A DNA stretch of 64,000 nucleotides from positions 11,310,809 to 11,374,808 of the forward strand of contig CM043959.1 of NCBI GenBank assembly GCA_014529385.2, given 5' to 3'. Below are positions 21,879-34,390 of this stretch, one piece after another; the stretch's first letter is position 1; every line of letters starts with the position of its first letter. Under the pieces are notes generated by a model. That model did not search any database, was not told the origin of the DNA, and saw nothing but the letters and a program-made list of their open reading frames with translations. The stretch comes from Adiantum capillus-veneris. Its lineage: Eukaryota; Streptophyta; Polypodiopsida; Polypodiales; Pteridaceae. Both the position numbers and the translations under genes were made by a program.

Positions 21879-22790
21879 GAGCAAGAAAATACAATGGTGA
21901 ATCAAATATGTGATCAGTCCATCCCAAAAGTAGAGACATCGACCCAAAGATTCACCTTCCTACCCCTTTCATGAATCAGTCCAGTCCAAAAAAGAACTAA
22001 TGACCCATGATTGGAGCTCTAATCGAAATAGCAAGCAAATACAGCGGTGAATCAAACATGTGATCAGTCCATCCCAAAAGTAGAGATATCGACCCAAAGA
22101 TTCACCTTCCTACCTCCTTTCATGAATCAGTTCAGTCCAAAAAAGAACTAATGACCCATGATTGGAGCTCTAATCGGAATAGCAAGCAAATACAGTGGTG
22201 AATCAAACATGTGATCAGTCCATCCCAAAAGTAGAGATATCGACCCAAAGATTCACCTTCCTACCTCCTTTCATGAATCAGTCCAGTCCAAAAAAGAACT
22301 AATGACCCATGATTGGAGCTCTAATCGGAATAGCAAGCAAATACAGCGGTGAATCAAACATGTGATCAGTCCATCCCAAAAGTAGAGATATTGACCCAAA
22401 GATTCACCTTTCTACCTCCTTTCATGAATCAGTCCAGTCCAAAAAAGAACTAATGACCCATGATTGGAGCTCTAATCGAAAAAGCAAGCAAATACAACGG
22501 TGAATCAAACATGTGATCAGTCCATCCCAAAAGTAGAGATATCGACCCAAAGATTCACCTTTCTATCTCTTTTCAAGAATCAGTTCAGTCTAAAAAAGAA
22601 CTAATGACCCATGATAGAAGTTCTAATCAATTTAGCAAATATAACACTGAACCAAACATGAGATTAGTCCATCCCAAATGTAGAGATACCAACCCAAAGA
22701 TTCACCTTTCTACCTCCATTCAAGAATCAGTTCAGTCCAAAAAAGAACTAATGATCCATGATCAGAGTTACATTAAGTTTTAATTTTTTT
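21879..22790. repeat. 151-bp tandem array (about six copies)
   Basis: Units start near 21879, 22031, 22182, 22332, 22483 and 22636, each with AATCAAACATGTGATCAGTCC, GACCCAAAGATTCACCTT and GAACTAATGACCCATGAT. The middle four are nearly identical and the outer two diverged. The array lies between the right TATA box and the transposase start, mirroring the 88-bp array at the other end, but the two arrays do not share sequence that I can see. Confidence 0.95.
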
Positions 22791-22890
22791 AAAAGACTAT
22801 TCATTTTTTTACCTTTAGTTTTTCTTCTAAATTTTAAAGGATGACCAAATTTAGAGGAAGAGGTGATGTGATGTGATGTCTATTACAGGG

Positions 22891-23020
22891 TTATATAGAG
22901 CCGCCAAATATGGAGGGGGTACATGACGGGTCCGGCGGGATTCTTGCTTGTCCCGCCGGGCCCGCCGGGTTTCATCATAAACCCGCCGGGCCTGCTGGGA
23001 TTGTTGGTTCTCCCGCCGGT
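22891..23020 (-). promoter_or_regulatory. Right TATA box and CCCGCCGGG cluster
   Basis: On the minus strand CTCTATATAA at 22891-22900 is a TATA box pointing toward the transposase. Outside it lie several CCCGCCGGG palindromes (22953-22970, 22980-23000, 23012). Layout equals the left end in mirror image. Confidence 0.6.
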
Positions 23021-23118
23021 TCTACATTTTCTACCGGTTTTCGTAAGTCATGACATTAAATATGTTATTAACATGAAAAAAATAATGATAATAACAACAA
23101 TAATTAACATTTAACAAA

Positions 23119-23146
23119 ATGCGTCATCGCGTAATTAAAATCCCTG
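23119..23146 (-). repeat. Right terminal inverted repeat of the hAT-type element
   Basis: Ends AAAATCCCTG. Read inward it is CAGGGATTTTAATTACGCGA, matching the left end in the first nine bases. Confidence 0.65.
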
Positions 23147-23304
23147 CGTGCACCTCTACACCGAGGTGTGTGGAGATCGGGCATGGCTAAAGAATGTGAG
23201 GTAGTTAAGTTACATTGTTATCTACCTTTGGTTTATCTCTAATAATAGTCAAGCCATGTGCACTCAATATTACTTGTTAATTTGTTTTGCAATCTTTAGA
23301 TTAA

Positions 23305-26300
23305 TTATGGACGATAAGATGGCATGCCCTTGTATGCTATGTAAGCATCAATTTTTTTGAAAACAAAAGATCTATGATCATCATATATGCAACAACTACC
23401 TTTTTCCCATAGAGAAGCTACAAGATCTGCATTATCAATCTCACGATCAAGTGAGAATAGGTCAAATCTTAGATGTCGATATCACTCCAATATCAACATG
23501 GACTCAACAGAGGAGGCAAATATCAAATGAGACACTACCGGTGGAGTCTATCCCATCAACCATAGATGCTACTTTTTAAGAAGTTGAGATGGAATAGATG
23601 TTGGATGTATTATTTGACATAGATCCCATCATTGAAAGACAAGGTAGAGAATACCCCAGGAGTTAAGGCAACACTACCTCTCAACCTCAATCATCTCGTT
23701 CACAACAATGGCATGAGAATGATGAAGAGGAAGGAGAGATAATGAAAAGTCTTGCCCGCATGCCGCTTTATAGCGGTGCCAAAATTTTTGTTCTTCATAC
23801 ATCTTTGGCAATGCTTAACCCGTCCGACACAAGTGTTACACAGCTTTTTAGATAAATATATATATGTCTACTAATTTACCCCAAAGCCAAAGTTCTTGTT
23901 TAAATTGTTTAAATGGTTTTGATAGATTACTAAACAAGCAAATTTTGTTAGAAGGCGATCACATGTCCCCTACCCAGATCTGCCGCCAAACATTAACTGG
24001 TTACGAACTTGGGGATGGATTATAATAAAATACATGCATGTCCTAATGATTATGTACTATTTTGACATGAGTACAAGTTATTTGGACCAATGTCCCAAAT
24101 GCGGATCAAATAGGTATAGAGAGGACACACAAGGGAAATTTGTCCCTGCAAAGATTCTATGACACTTTTCAATCATTCCAAGGATAAAGAGTATGTTCAG
24201 GTGCAAGTCTATAGCAACTTTGATGACATGGCATCAAAACACTAGATCCACAGATGATGTGATGCGGGTTCCTATTGATTCTCTTGTGTAGAAGCACATA
24301 GAGAAATGATGGCCTACGTTTAAAGAAGAACCTTGTTGTGTCCGTTTTGGTTTGAAAATGGACGAAGTAAACCCATTTGGAATTCGGAGTTCCTCATGGA
24401 GCATATGGCCTACTTGCTTGGTGAACTATAATCTTCCACCATCATTGGCTATCAAGAAGGGCCATCTGCTATTGTCACTGATTGTTCCAAGGAAGTACAA
24501 GGTAAATAACATGGATGTTTATCTGACACCACTTATAGAAGAGCTTCAAATCTTGTGGTACAAGGTAAAAAACATGGATGTTTATCTGACACCACTTATA
24601 GAAGAGCTTCAAATCTTGTGGACAGGTATTGATGTGGTTGGCATGTCCTAACCGATCAGTTGGTTGACGACACGCCTATGTGCAAGGAATCCTCATGTGG
24701 ACCATGCAAGATTGACCAGGCTTTGGTGAATATTCAAGTAAGTACTTTGAAACCCATATCTATTTGCATTCTATAGGTGGTGCTTGTTCAATGCTTGATC
24801 TCCTTTTTGTTCTTTCTTTTGGTTTAAAGGTTTGAGCTACTTGAACAACCATGCATGTCCGCTATGTGGTCCTTGAGTTGGCTTCCATCACCTTGACTTT
24901 TTGGGAAAGATAGTGTGCAAGGAGCATGGATGACTTTTTCCTGAAGTTCATGAGCTTAGTGGACCAAATATATGCAAACACAACATGCATCCATTGAAGG
25001 TGAGTGGCTGGAAGAACATGTGGCAAGAATCAGGAGGTTTATTACACCTAGGATGAAAAGACTCTCTATTTTTCATGACCTTCCATATTGAAGTGTCTTT
25101 CTTATCAATGTTTGGTTGACCCAATGCATATCTCAAAAAATGTGGGGGAGATCATGTTGAAGACCATTATTGGAAAAAGGGATAGCAAGGCACAAAGAGA
25201 TGACCTGCAAGCCATGGGATTAATGCCAGAGATGTGACCTCAATGTAAGACCATTGAAATTGCGCTATTCCAAAAGCTCCATGGGTTTTGAGAAAGGCAG
25301 AGGAGCAACAAGTAAAGAAATTCATATCTACATTCAAAACTCTTACTAGGAGTATGCGATGCTTTAAAAAACCTTTTACTAATGATGACAAACTAAGTGG
25401 TATTAAGTCTCACGATTGGCATAAAGTTTTACAATTTATCCTACTAATCACTATCAAAGACTGCCTGACAAATGACATAAGAAACACAATTTACAAGATT
25501 AGTGAGTTAGTGCATTGGATCTCATCAAAAGAGATAGGAGAGACAACATAGATGTAGCTCTCTTAAATGCTATAGAGGTAGTGTGTATGGTGGAGAAGTA
25601 TTTTCCAACCAACATTCTTACTATCCAAATGCATTTACTTGTGCATGTGGTTGATGAAGTTGCAGTAGCTGGAATGGTCCATTACGGATGGATGTTCTTC
25701 TTGGAGAGATTTTTGAAGACGTTAAAAGGGTTTTGTTTGTCAAGGGGCTTGCCTTGAGGGTAGCATAGCCGAAGGATGGCTTATGCAGGAGTCTTTGTTT
25801 TTATCAGTGAGCTCTTGGGTTCAATTGACCCAGGGATTCCCCGATTGTCGATTTCTGAGACAAACACCAAGGTGACTAGGGAGGAGCCATAGGGATAGAG
25901 CATTATGAGAAGATGGATGTCAAAATGCATGAAAAGGTTATGAGATTTTGTCTTCTCAACTCAGAAGTCATGCAAAAGTATGAAGTGGTAAAGTAACAAC
26001 GTTTCACTGATCAGATGCGATTCAAGCGCAATCGTATCACTAGAAATCTTCCCTTTCCATATCACCTTCAATATATTTTCTACTAGACACGGGCTCGATG
26101 CAACAATATTGGAGGTAAAGCAAAATGGAGTATTGATCACTGAAGAGAAAGAGGAGATGTTAAGGGAATGCAATTGGCATGTATGTATTCTACCTACTTT
26201 TTTTATTTAACCACATAAATATATATGCAATGTGAGTATGAAATTGTTTTATGTGCCACTAGTATCACAAATACGGAGATTTGTGGTCACATAGCCAACA

Positions 26301-26990
26301 CTTCAGAGTGCAATAGATAAACGAACGAAGGGTCACTTTTGACATTGGTGTCAGGGCAATCTTTGTTCAAGAAAGTCGGAGTAGTGCCAAGGATGACAAT
26401 ACACAGACTGGTCAACTTGAATACTTTGGCTATATCCAAGACATCAAAGTTTGATATTTTCATTTTTGATGTGAAGTTGTTCAAGGTTATTACTAGTGGT
26501 CCACAGGCAGCTGTGTGTAAAGATAGGAGTCGACTAATTCAAGTCAACTCTAGGCATGTGTGGACAGATGTTTGGGATATGTTTGTTCTTTTGCAGCATT
26601 GTGCTCAGGTTGTGTTTATCATAGATCCAATGTGAAAGAAAAAAGATGAAGAAGGTTTGAGTAAACCAAGTTGGCTCTTTTTCATCCAAGTTTCTCCTTA
26701 GAGTAGACGAGTCTACGAAGGATTGGAGGTTGAGAACAAAGAGACACCTAAGCTTCGTGCATAGATTGCTGATGATTGTGATGAAGATCCTGAGGTTGAA
26801 GTCGGTGCTCTTCTCAAGCCGATTCCTGAACCTAAAGATAAGCGATCAGATACTAAGATAGATGTAGAGATGGATGGATCCATGGAGTTTGATTACATAG
26901 ATGCAAAAGTTCACGTAGAGATAGATGTCTTTGGTGCATTAGATCTCATAGAAGATGAGATTTTGACTAGTGATTGTGGTTAAGAACTCT
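23305..26990 (+). pseudogene. Decayed CACTA (En/Spm) TNP2-type transposase
   Basis: Scattered plus-strand fragments in the order of a plant CACTA transposase. The transposase-associated cysteine region has DKMACPCMLCKHQ (23313-23350), followed by MPLYSGAKIFVLHTSLAMLN (23761-23820) and HACPNDYVLF (near 24034). MDVYLTPLIEELQILW is duplicated (24510-24620). LSGIKSHDWHKVLQFILL and VHWISSKEI follow (25390-25545), then MHLLVHVVDEVAVAGMVHYGWMFFLERFLKTLKG (25630-25730), the DUF4218-like part. A DUF4216-like end, MFVLLQHCAQVVFIIDP, lies at 26580-26630. Many stops and frameshifts. Terminal CACTA repeats could not be located with confidence. Confidence 0.75.
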
Positions 26991-27119
26991 CTTGTAATGT
27001 CTACTTTTGATTAATGGATTTTAATTAGTGTTAACAGTGAATTCCTAGTGATTTTTGGTTTATTTGTGTAGCTTGAGATGTTTCTTTGTGGTTAAGTGGA
27101 CTAACGTATTGCATATATC

Positions 27120-28060
27120 AAATTAGTTTTTGCAGCCATAGCAGATGACGAGGAGCCATACTCTCCAAGTTTTACTCCAACTGGCATGTCATCAAAGCAG
27201 ATGCGTTCTTTCTTCTCACAATTTTCCTAGAGCAATGTACGTACAAACATCAATTTTGAATAGCAAGCCCTTCTAGACCATCTACAGCTGCTCCGATCTC
27301 TTAGACTAGCATTCCAGTCATAATGACTGGTGGCATCGCACCTCAGACCAGCATCCCAGTTACATCGATGATTGGTCGATCTACACTGAAGACTGTGCTT
27401 ACTCGTTCCTCTTTAAGACGACGTAGATCTCATCGTTTAGGTGGTGATGATGGCTATTGTGGTAGTGGAGGTACTGATGCATCTACACCTCTAAGAGAGA
27501 GTCTACCTCTCTCTTCAATGGTAGTACACCCAGGTACACCATGGGAATCTCATGAGCTTGATCCTAGTAAGGTGTACAAGACCAGGGATGGGGCACCAAT
27601 TATGGATAGCGCCAAAAAGGCAATGTGTCAGAGGGTTCACTAGCTTTGTATAGTGTAGTTTGGGCACTCTGTGATGGAGCATTGGGTGCTTAGGATGCAG
27701 AGATACAAAAATATATTATTGATGTCATTCATAGAGAGTACATGCCAGCAGACTATTGACTGGATCATAGACGTGGCTATTGCAACGACGTCACGTAATC
27801 GATCTCAAGCATGAGACAAATACAAAGCCATATCAGACTCTTTGACATGAGTTTGTAAGTGTCATACACTATTTAAATAGCGTATAGACATATGTTTTTC
27901 TAATGTTTATCTTATGGTTAAGTTTTTATATTAGAGGAGCTTGTCATGAAGCGTCCTCCGACGAATAGAGGGAGGAATATGGATTCAAGCATGGACTATG
28001 AGATCTTCTTATGCAGCTTCAAGATGAGGGAGAGACATCGGCTAGGAGGCCTTACCTTGA
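27120..28060 (+). pseudogene. Possible second CACTA ORF (TNP1/Ptta-like) remnant
   Basis: A 106-residue frame at 27323-27643 has a serine/threonine/arginine-rich half, then GTPWESHELDPSKVYKTRDG and AKKAMCQRVH. It continues with broken frames to about 28060 (MKRPPTNRGRNMDSSMDYE). Position directly after a TNP2-type remnant suggests the accessory CACTA protein. No diagnostic domain visible, so the assignment is by context. Confidence 0.35.
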
Positions 28061-28129
28061 TCGATATGGTCAATATATATATATATTTATTTATTTATTT
28101 GTACATGTTGATGTATAGCTACTTATGTT

Positions 28130-28620
28130 TTGGTTCATATATACTTTTAGATGGTAGCTGTTATGTTTATGGTTATGTTTGTTTTGGTTATGGTTATGTT
28201 TAAGCTTATGGTTATGGTTTCAAAATTCAATTATGGTTATATTGTGCAATTTATACGATGGTTATGGTTATGGTTTTAGAATTTAATTATGACTATGGTT
28301 TCAAAATTTGGTTATGGTTATGGTTTGAGATTATGGTTATGGTTATGGTTATGGTTTCAAAATTCAATTATGGTTATGTTTTGCGATTTACATGATGGTT
28401 ATAGTTATGGTTTCAGAATTCGGTTAGAAATATGGTTTGAGGTTATGGTTATGGTTTCAAAATTCAATTTTGGTTATGTTTTGCAATTTACACAATGGTT
28501 ATGGTTATGGTTTCAGCATTCGGTTATGGTTATAGTTTGAGGTATGGTTATGGTTATGCTTAAGGTTATGGTTTCAAAATTCGGTTTTGCGTTGATTTAC
28601 ACAATGATAATGGTTTGTGA
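28130..28620 (+). repeat. GGTTAT-rich minisatellite
   Basis: TATGGTTATGGTT blocks alternate with TTTCAAAATTC(A/G)(A/G)TT and GTTTTGCAATTTACACAATGG in a loose higher-order unit of about 110-125 bp, repeated about four times. It follows the CACTA remnant and may be its 3' subterminal repeat region. Confidence 0.85.
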
Positions 28621-28629
28621 GTGTTATAT

Positions 28630-29349
28630 TTTGTGGATCTCATCATGGTCATTATGTACTCACACATCTGTGGAATTTTCAGGCAAAACAAAGCTGGAGT
28701 GTGGTTGCTTTTGCACTCTCTTCTTTGAGCAGAGAGGGCTAGTTTTTATGCTGCAGTATATGTAGCACCAGATGCCAGCCTTCTCTGCTAATTTTTTTAA
28801 CAAGTTTTGGCATTGATATGAGCGTCCAAATAGGCGTTGGTATGCGTGTCGATATGCACTTTTATATTCCATCATGTATACCGACACCAATTATACCAAC
28901 GCGTTTGTACCGACGGTTATATCAAGGCACAAGATTTTTATAACTAGTTTATTTTCATCCGGTACGATTGTCAGTATCCGTGCGACGTGCTGTATAGTAA
29001 GTACATCCAACATAATGTTTCACACCACTATACATTAGCCATGGAAATTCAGTACCAACCAAGCTTTCGACAACACCAAAATGGAAGATTTGTAGAAACC
29101 CAAACCTTAGGGTTCTTGCATGTGAACACACTCTAACTTTGAAGGGAGGGAAAAATGTGCCCAAGATAGTAATCCAATTGACTATACATGCTCAATTCAA
29201 ACAAGTATATAGAGTTCTAAACCACTTGAACTTCCACAAAATCATCAAAATTGGAGCACCAACACACGAGGGAGCTCAGAAACCCTTATCCTCAAACTCT
29301 TCCTCTGCTACTCATGCTTGCTACCCATAGATCCTTAGCCACAACCAGA
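28630..29349. other. Non-genic spacer with short inverted motifs
   Basis: No gene. TACCGACACC, TACCGACGG and TATACCAACGCG words near 28875-28920 resemble the short subterminal words of CACTA ends. 29090-29340 reads on the minus strand like the leader next to the LTR fragment at 29363. Confidence 0.4.
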
Positions 29350-29650
29350 CTTTGATACCATGTACAAAGATAGAAAAGGAGTGAGCTTGAGCTCTTGCAA
29401 GCATACATGCACACGGCCAAGAGAGCAAACAATGAAGGTGGAGGTTGAAAGTTATTTCTTCTTCTTCTTGATTGACTACTCAAAATTATGATATGGTTTA
29501 CATAACATAAAAAGGTATACACACAATGCATAACGATCAACGTGGAATCACTAGTGAGCAAGATGGCAAGATAAGGGGCTAGGTATCTTGCTAGATGGAC
29601 CAATTCAGTAAAGTCCAATTATAGTACCTTGTTTTTTCTATCTCATGCTA
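29350..29650 (-). mobile_element. Copia-like LTR fragment with PBS (leftward)
   Basis: The complement reads TGGTATCAAAGTC (near 29350-29363), a tRNA-Met-type primer site, directly after an LTR end that starts TGTACAAAGATAG in plus orientation. The LTR body shares AAGAAGAAG plus ACTTTCAACCTCCA and TTGCAAGA with 30210-30440, in opposite orientation. Confidence 0.55.
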
Positions 29651-29824
29651 GTGTAAAATGTCGGCGAAAAGTCACCCACGCATACCATGTGTTGAGCTTG
29701 ATATCTCAGATGGTTATTATATAAAGTATAGAATTGAAGTATAGGGTGGGTAGAGTAGCAGCGTGTGTGGTAGCATGATTGCAAATGCTGCCTAGAGATT
29801 GGGGGATACAGATTCAAAGGTTAG

Positions 29825-30076
29825 TTGTTGCTAGCCCACTGTGACAACCTCAACAACATACAATGGGCACGGAACACAATGCTCTATGCAAAGATGAAGA
29901 AGATTGAGGTCCGCTACCACTTCCTCAAAGACATGGACTTGGCTAGCAATATCAACATGAGGTACGCAAGGAAAGACGATAAAATTGCAGATATCCTCAC
30001 AAAGGCACTAGGAGTAGAGAAGCTCAAGTAGTTTGGATGCTTGGAGTATTAGAGATGGTCTTGAACATAGGAGAAG
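29825..30076 (+). pseudogene. Ty1/copia RNase H C-terminal fragment
   Basis: Residues HCDNLNNIQWARNTMLYAK, KKIEVRYHFLKD and KIADILTKALGVEKLK match the end of copia RNase H (normally DNQSA, HIEVRYHFI, ADIFTKAL). The catalytic Asp of the DNQS motif survives but the rest of pol is gone. The stop near 30030 is followed by GGAGAAG, a weak polypurine tract, and then by TGTTGAGATATC. Confidence 0.8.
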
Positions 30077-30540
30077 TGTTGAGATATCAAGCTTAAACCT
30101 GGTTTTCCTAGATGACTTCTCACTACATGTATCACATGCATGAGAATGTGGGCACAAAGATCATTGTCAATGGTACTATACCTAGACATCACTAGCATGG
30201 TTTACCTGCCAAGAGTGATAGCCCTTATGTTACCACCTCACTTATAGCAATTTCACATTAATCGTTGTGCATACTCACTTCATTATGTTTTTTCTTTACT
30301 AATGTTTTTGTAGACCATCCTATCATTTTATGTGTTGAAGAAGAAGAAGAGGCAACTTTCAACCTCCATCTTCATTGTGTGCTATGTTTGTTATGTGTGT
30401 ATGTGCTTGCAAGATCTAGACCTCTATCCTTACCTATCTCTTTATCCTCAAGATTTGGGAAACTAAGAACATCATCATCATTTAACTTTTGTAAAACAAA
30501 TGCCATTTATTTCCTTATTATTTTATGGACTAATTAGAGT
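30077..30540 (+). repeat. Copia 3' LTR (rightward), degenerate
   Basis: Starts TGTTGAGATATCAAGC directly after the RNase H fragment and polypurine tract. It contains a GAAGAAGAAG stretch and ACTTTCAACCTCCATCTTC, homologous to the inverted LTR fragment at 29363-29650. The right boundary is uncertain. Confidence 0.6.
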
Positions 30541-30559
30541 CTCCAAAGTGCCATAATCA

Positions 30560-31480
30560 TTAGCATGTACCAAAAGGATAGGTATGTCCTCTAGATGTAT
30601 GTACTTAGATGCATCCTCTTGGGCAGTATAGGCAATGGGGTGAAGCATATAACTAGGTAGCACTGCAAACATGTTGGCCCTTATATTGTTGTTATTCCTC
30701 TAGTTATTGCCATGTACTCAACCTAGAGACTTCTTAGGAAAGAGTACTTTGCATATAGTCCTTTAAGATAAACATTTGGGATGGGTAATGTTTGTTCATT
30801 TGCAAGGTCTTGACAATTCCTCCTCTTGATTTAACAAAGAAAAGTCATTGATAAGATGACCCTGCCTAAAGGAATGAAAGCAAGCATTAGAAAAGTTATT
30901 GTAGATGATTTTCTAATGGTGTAATAAATTTCCTAAAGGGTCCTTTAGGTCAACAACCTCCTTGTGTTTAGTTTATAAGTCAACATCCACAAGTACATGA
31001 GGATACCATGTGTCATTGATTTTATCGGTTGATTTTTTCCACCAAGACTCTACTTGGTTGGGAAACAACCTCCTTAATCCAAGGATAATACTCCAAGAGA
31101 GATTTCCGAAGTCAATCCATACTAGGACTTTAGGGGGTTAAACTTTCCATCTTTTAAGTTTTTGAATATTAGACACATTTTCTCTAGGTGAACCTCCTTA
31201 TGTTTAGCTTTCATATGATCCTGCATCAGCAATCTTTTAGCCTCAATGTGACTTTGTTAAGTCTTGCAGTTCAACATGGTGAAGGAGAGTAGGAGGTTTT
31301 TTGATGTCTAGGATGTTCCATACATACTTTGGAACATAAAAAGCATACTACGGATATGGATAAAATGGAAAAGTCTCCCATTTTTGCTTTGGACTTGAAG
31401 CAATACCCAACTAAGAAGGGGCATGCACATGGTGCTAACGAAGAAGAGAGGTAATAAGAGAGAGACCATTGACATTTAAC
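30560..31480 (-). pseudogene. LINE ORF1-like (DUF4283/zinc-knuckle) remnant
   Basis: On the minus strand, fragments VLVWIDFGNLSWSIILGL, DTWYPHVLVDVDL and NNFSNACFHSFRQGHLINDF follow the order of the plant LINE gag-like ORF1: nucleic-acid-binding DUF4283 fold, then a CCHC-like knuckle (C..C...GH...C, here partly lost). Several stops. Downstream minus-strand frame AVLPSYMLHPIAYTAQED (30580-30680) is unassigned. Confidence 0.45.
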
Positions 31481-31489
31481 CTCGAACAT

Positions 31490-32440
31490 CTAATTTAGGC
31501 CATCTATGTGGACCTTGAGTAATGCCCATTAGTATATTCTTTGAATTATCAAAATTTCCTTCTAAGGTTGCAATTTATATTCATGGTGGTTGTAGAATTA
31601 GAGCTTTGCATTAGCAGGTTCAAAGAATTTTATAATGCTTTGTTTGATCTGTTGAAGCATGACTGAAAAACCATTAGAAAGATGCGAAGTGTGTTCACAT
31701 TGATTATGAGGGATCCACGGGAGCTACCGCGGTTCAAGTGAGATCTCGATGTGGTCTTACGAATGGAGAATTAAGACCTCAACACATGCAAATACCTCAT
31801 CAACAACATGCTAATCACATACTTCTTGAGAACTAATGATCCATGTGCACGCCCCAATATGCATCCCAATGTCAATTATATCCTTCTGACTTACCTTAAG
31901 CTCTTCACATCATCAAGTTTTGGTCACAAGGGGCAACATTAGTGAACATTACCCAGATTTGAAACATAAATTCAGGAGGCTTACACATAATGACACTATA
32001 GATAACAAACAATGTACTTCAAAGAATCATAAATCTTGGAGAAACACAACTTCCTAAGGCTGATGGATTACTCTACCTTACAATAACAATCACAAGACAT
32101 CCTACAGTTTTTGCTTATGAGGAAAGATAGCAAGCCCTTTTCAACCTAACATGATGTCTTTTGTTCTTTAAGGGCCTTACTATGCCAACAACATAGCATC
32201 AATAAAATTTAGCGTGAAATAACAAAAACTCATGATAATTCTCCAAGAAAGATGTATCCTATCATCTCTCATACAAAGACAACACAATCTATGACACAAA
32301 TAATTTTGTCATTATGATGTTAAATTTGTCAATGCATATATATGTGGATGACATGAGCTGTTATTCTTGAATCAAGGTGATTGAGGTCCTAACTTTGTAT
32401 GTATATGAATCATCCAGCTGGACCTTTGCAAGTCCATCAA
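31490..32440. other. Non-genic region downstream of CCoAOMT
   Basis: About 950 bp with no supported gene. The part next to 32458 must contain the CCoAOMT 3' UTR. No clear polyadenylation signal can be singled out. Confidence 0.5.
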
Positions 32441-32457
32441 GAAAAATGAGGATGACT

Positions 32458-33827
<1,370 letters not shown>

Positions 33828-34032
33828 GCTTGCTGCTGAAGAGGGTGAGTTGAGATCAATGCAGGCACGGGCAAAGCAGCTCGACAATGCAACTACGGGG
33901 AAAGTGAGTCCAAGGATTAAGGGCACTAGGCCTGGAGTGGGAGTGGTGGTGGCCAAAGTTGTGTTGAAGGCGTGTAGACACAGGCCCGCGCACAATAGGT
34001 CAGCTACCACGCAGCAAGCTCTACTAGTTACA

Positions 34033-34044
34033 ATATATTTATAG
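34033..34044 (-). promoter_or_regulatory. TATA box of CCoAOMT
   Basis: The minus strand reads CTATAAATATATTG, a standard plant TATA box about 210 bp upstream of the start codon, implying a 5' UTR of roughly 170-180 bp. Further upstream the promoter has (CT)n at 34192-34210 and a TG tract near 34264. Confidence 0.7.
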
Positions 34045-34390
34045 AAAGCGATGCGGTTGCTATGATGATCCCCAGCACCACCATCACCTTCACCTTCCCT
34101 TTCTTTCTACCTTGCCAAACACAAAAGAAAAGAGTGCAGCAAGTGCGGGCAGGCGCACCCACCTTGTAGGACCCTCCCCCGCCCCGCCCCGCTCTCTCTC
34201 TCTCTCTCTCTTTCTCTCTCGCCTTGCCACCAATTTACCGACTGACCTTTTATCTGCTCACCTTGTGTGTGTGTGTGTTTTGGTTGGTGGATAGAAACTG
34301 AGAGAGGGGGCAGTTCCGCTTTCATCCAATGGGTCTCTCTCTCACACACAAGCATATTGCCTAGGTCTTACATATTTTGAAGCCATCTTA

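Larger units (their letters stand above)
14206..23146. mobile_element. Large hAT-type DNA transposon with cargo genes
   Basis: Left end CAGGGATTTCAAAATGACGT at 14206, and right end, read inward on the minus strand from 23146, CAGGGATTTTAATTACGCGA. The CAGGGAT start is that of Ac-type hAT elements. Both ends then carry clusters of CCCGYCGGG palindromes (14337-14395; 22925-23020), as hAT subterminal transposase-binding repeats would. Between them are two plus-strand genes (kinase-like, RING-H2) and one minus-strand hAT transposase, plus tandem arrays beside each end. Perfect 8-bp target duplications are not visible: the flanks are TGACAGTC and CGTGCACC. A CGTGCAC word lies 10 bp outside the left end. 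An element of about 8.9 kb is larger than usual for hAT. It could instead be two or more elements side by side, but the matched ends argue for one. Confidence 0.65.

Noticed and set aside
28130-28620. Interstitial telomere repeat
   Set aside because: Plant telomere repeat is TTTAGGG; the unit here is GGTTAT with interspersed longer words.
23180-29000. Exact CACTA ends for the CACTA remnant
   Set aside because: No pair of CACTA/TAGTG ends with a 3-bp duplication could be matched by eye; left undefined.
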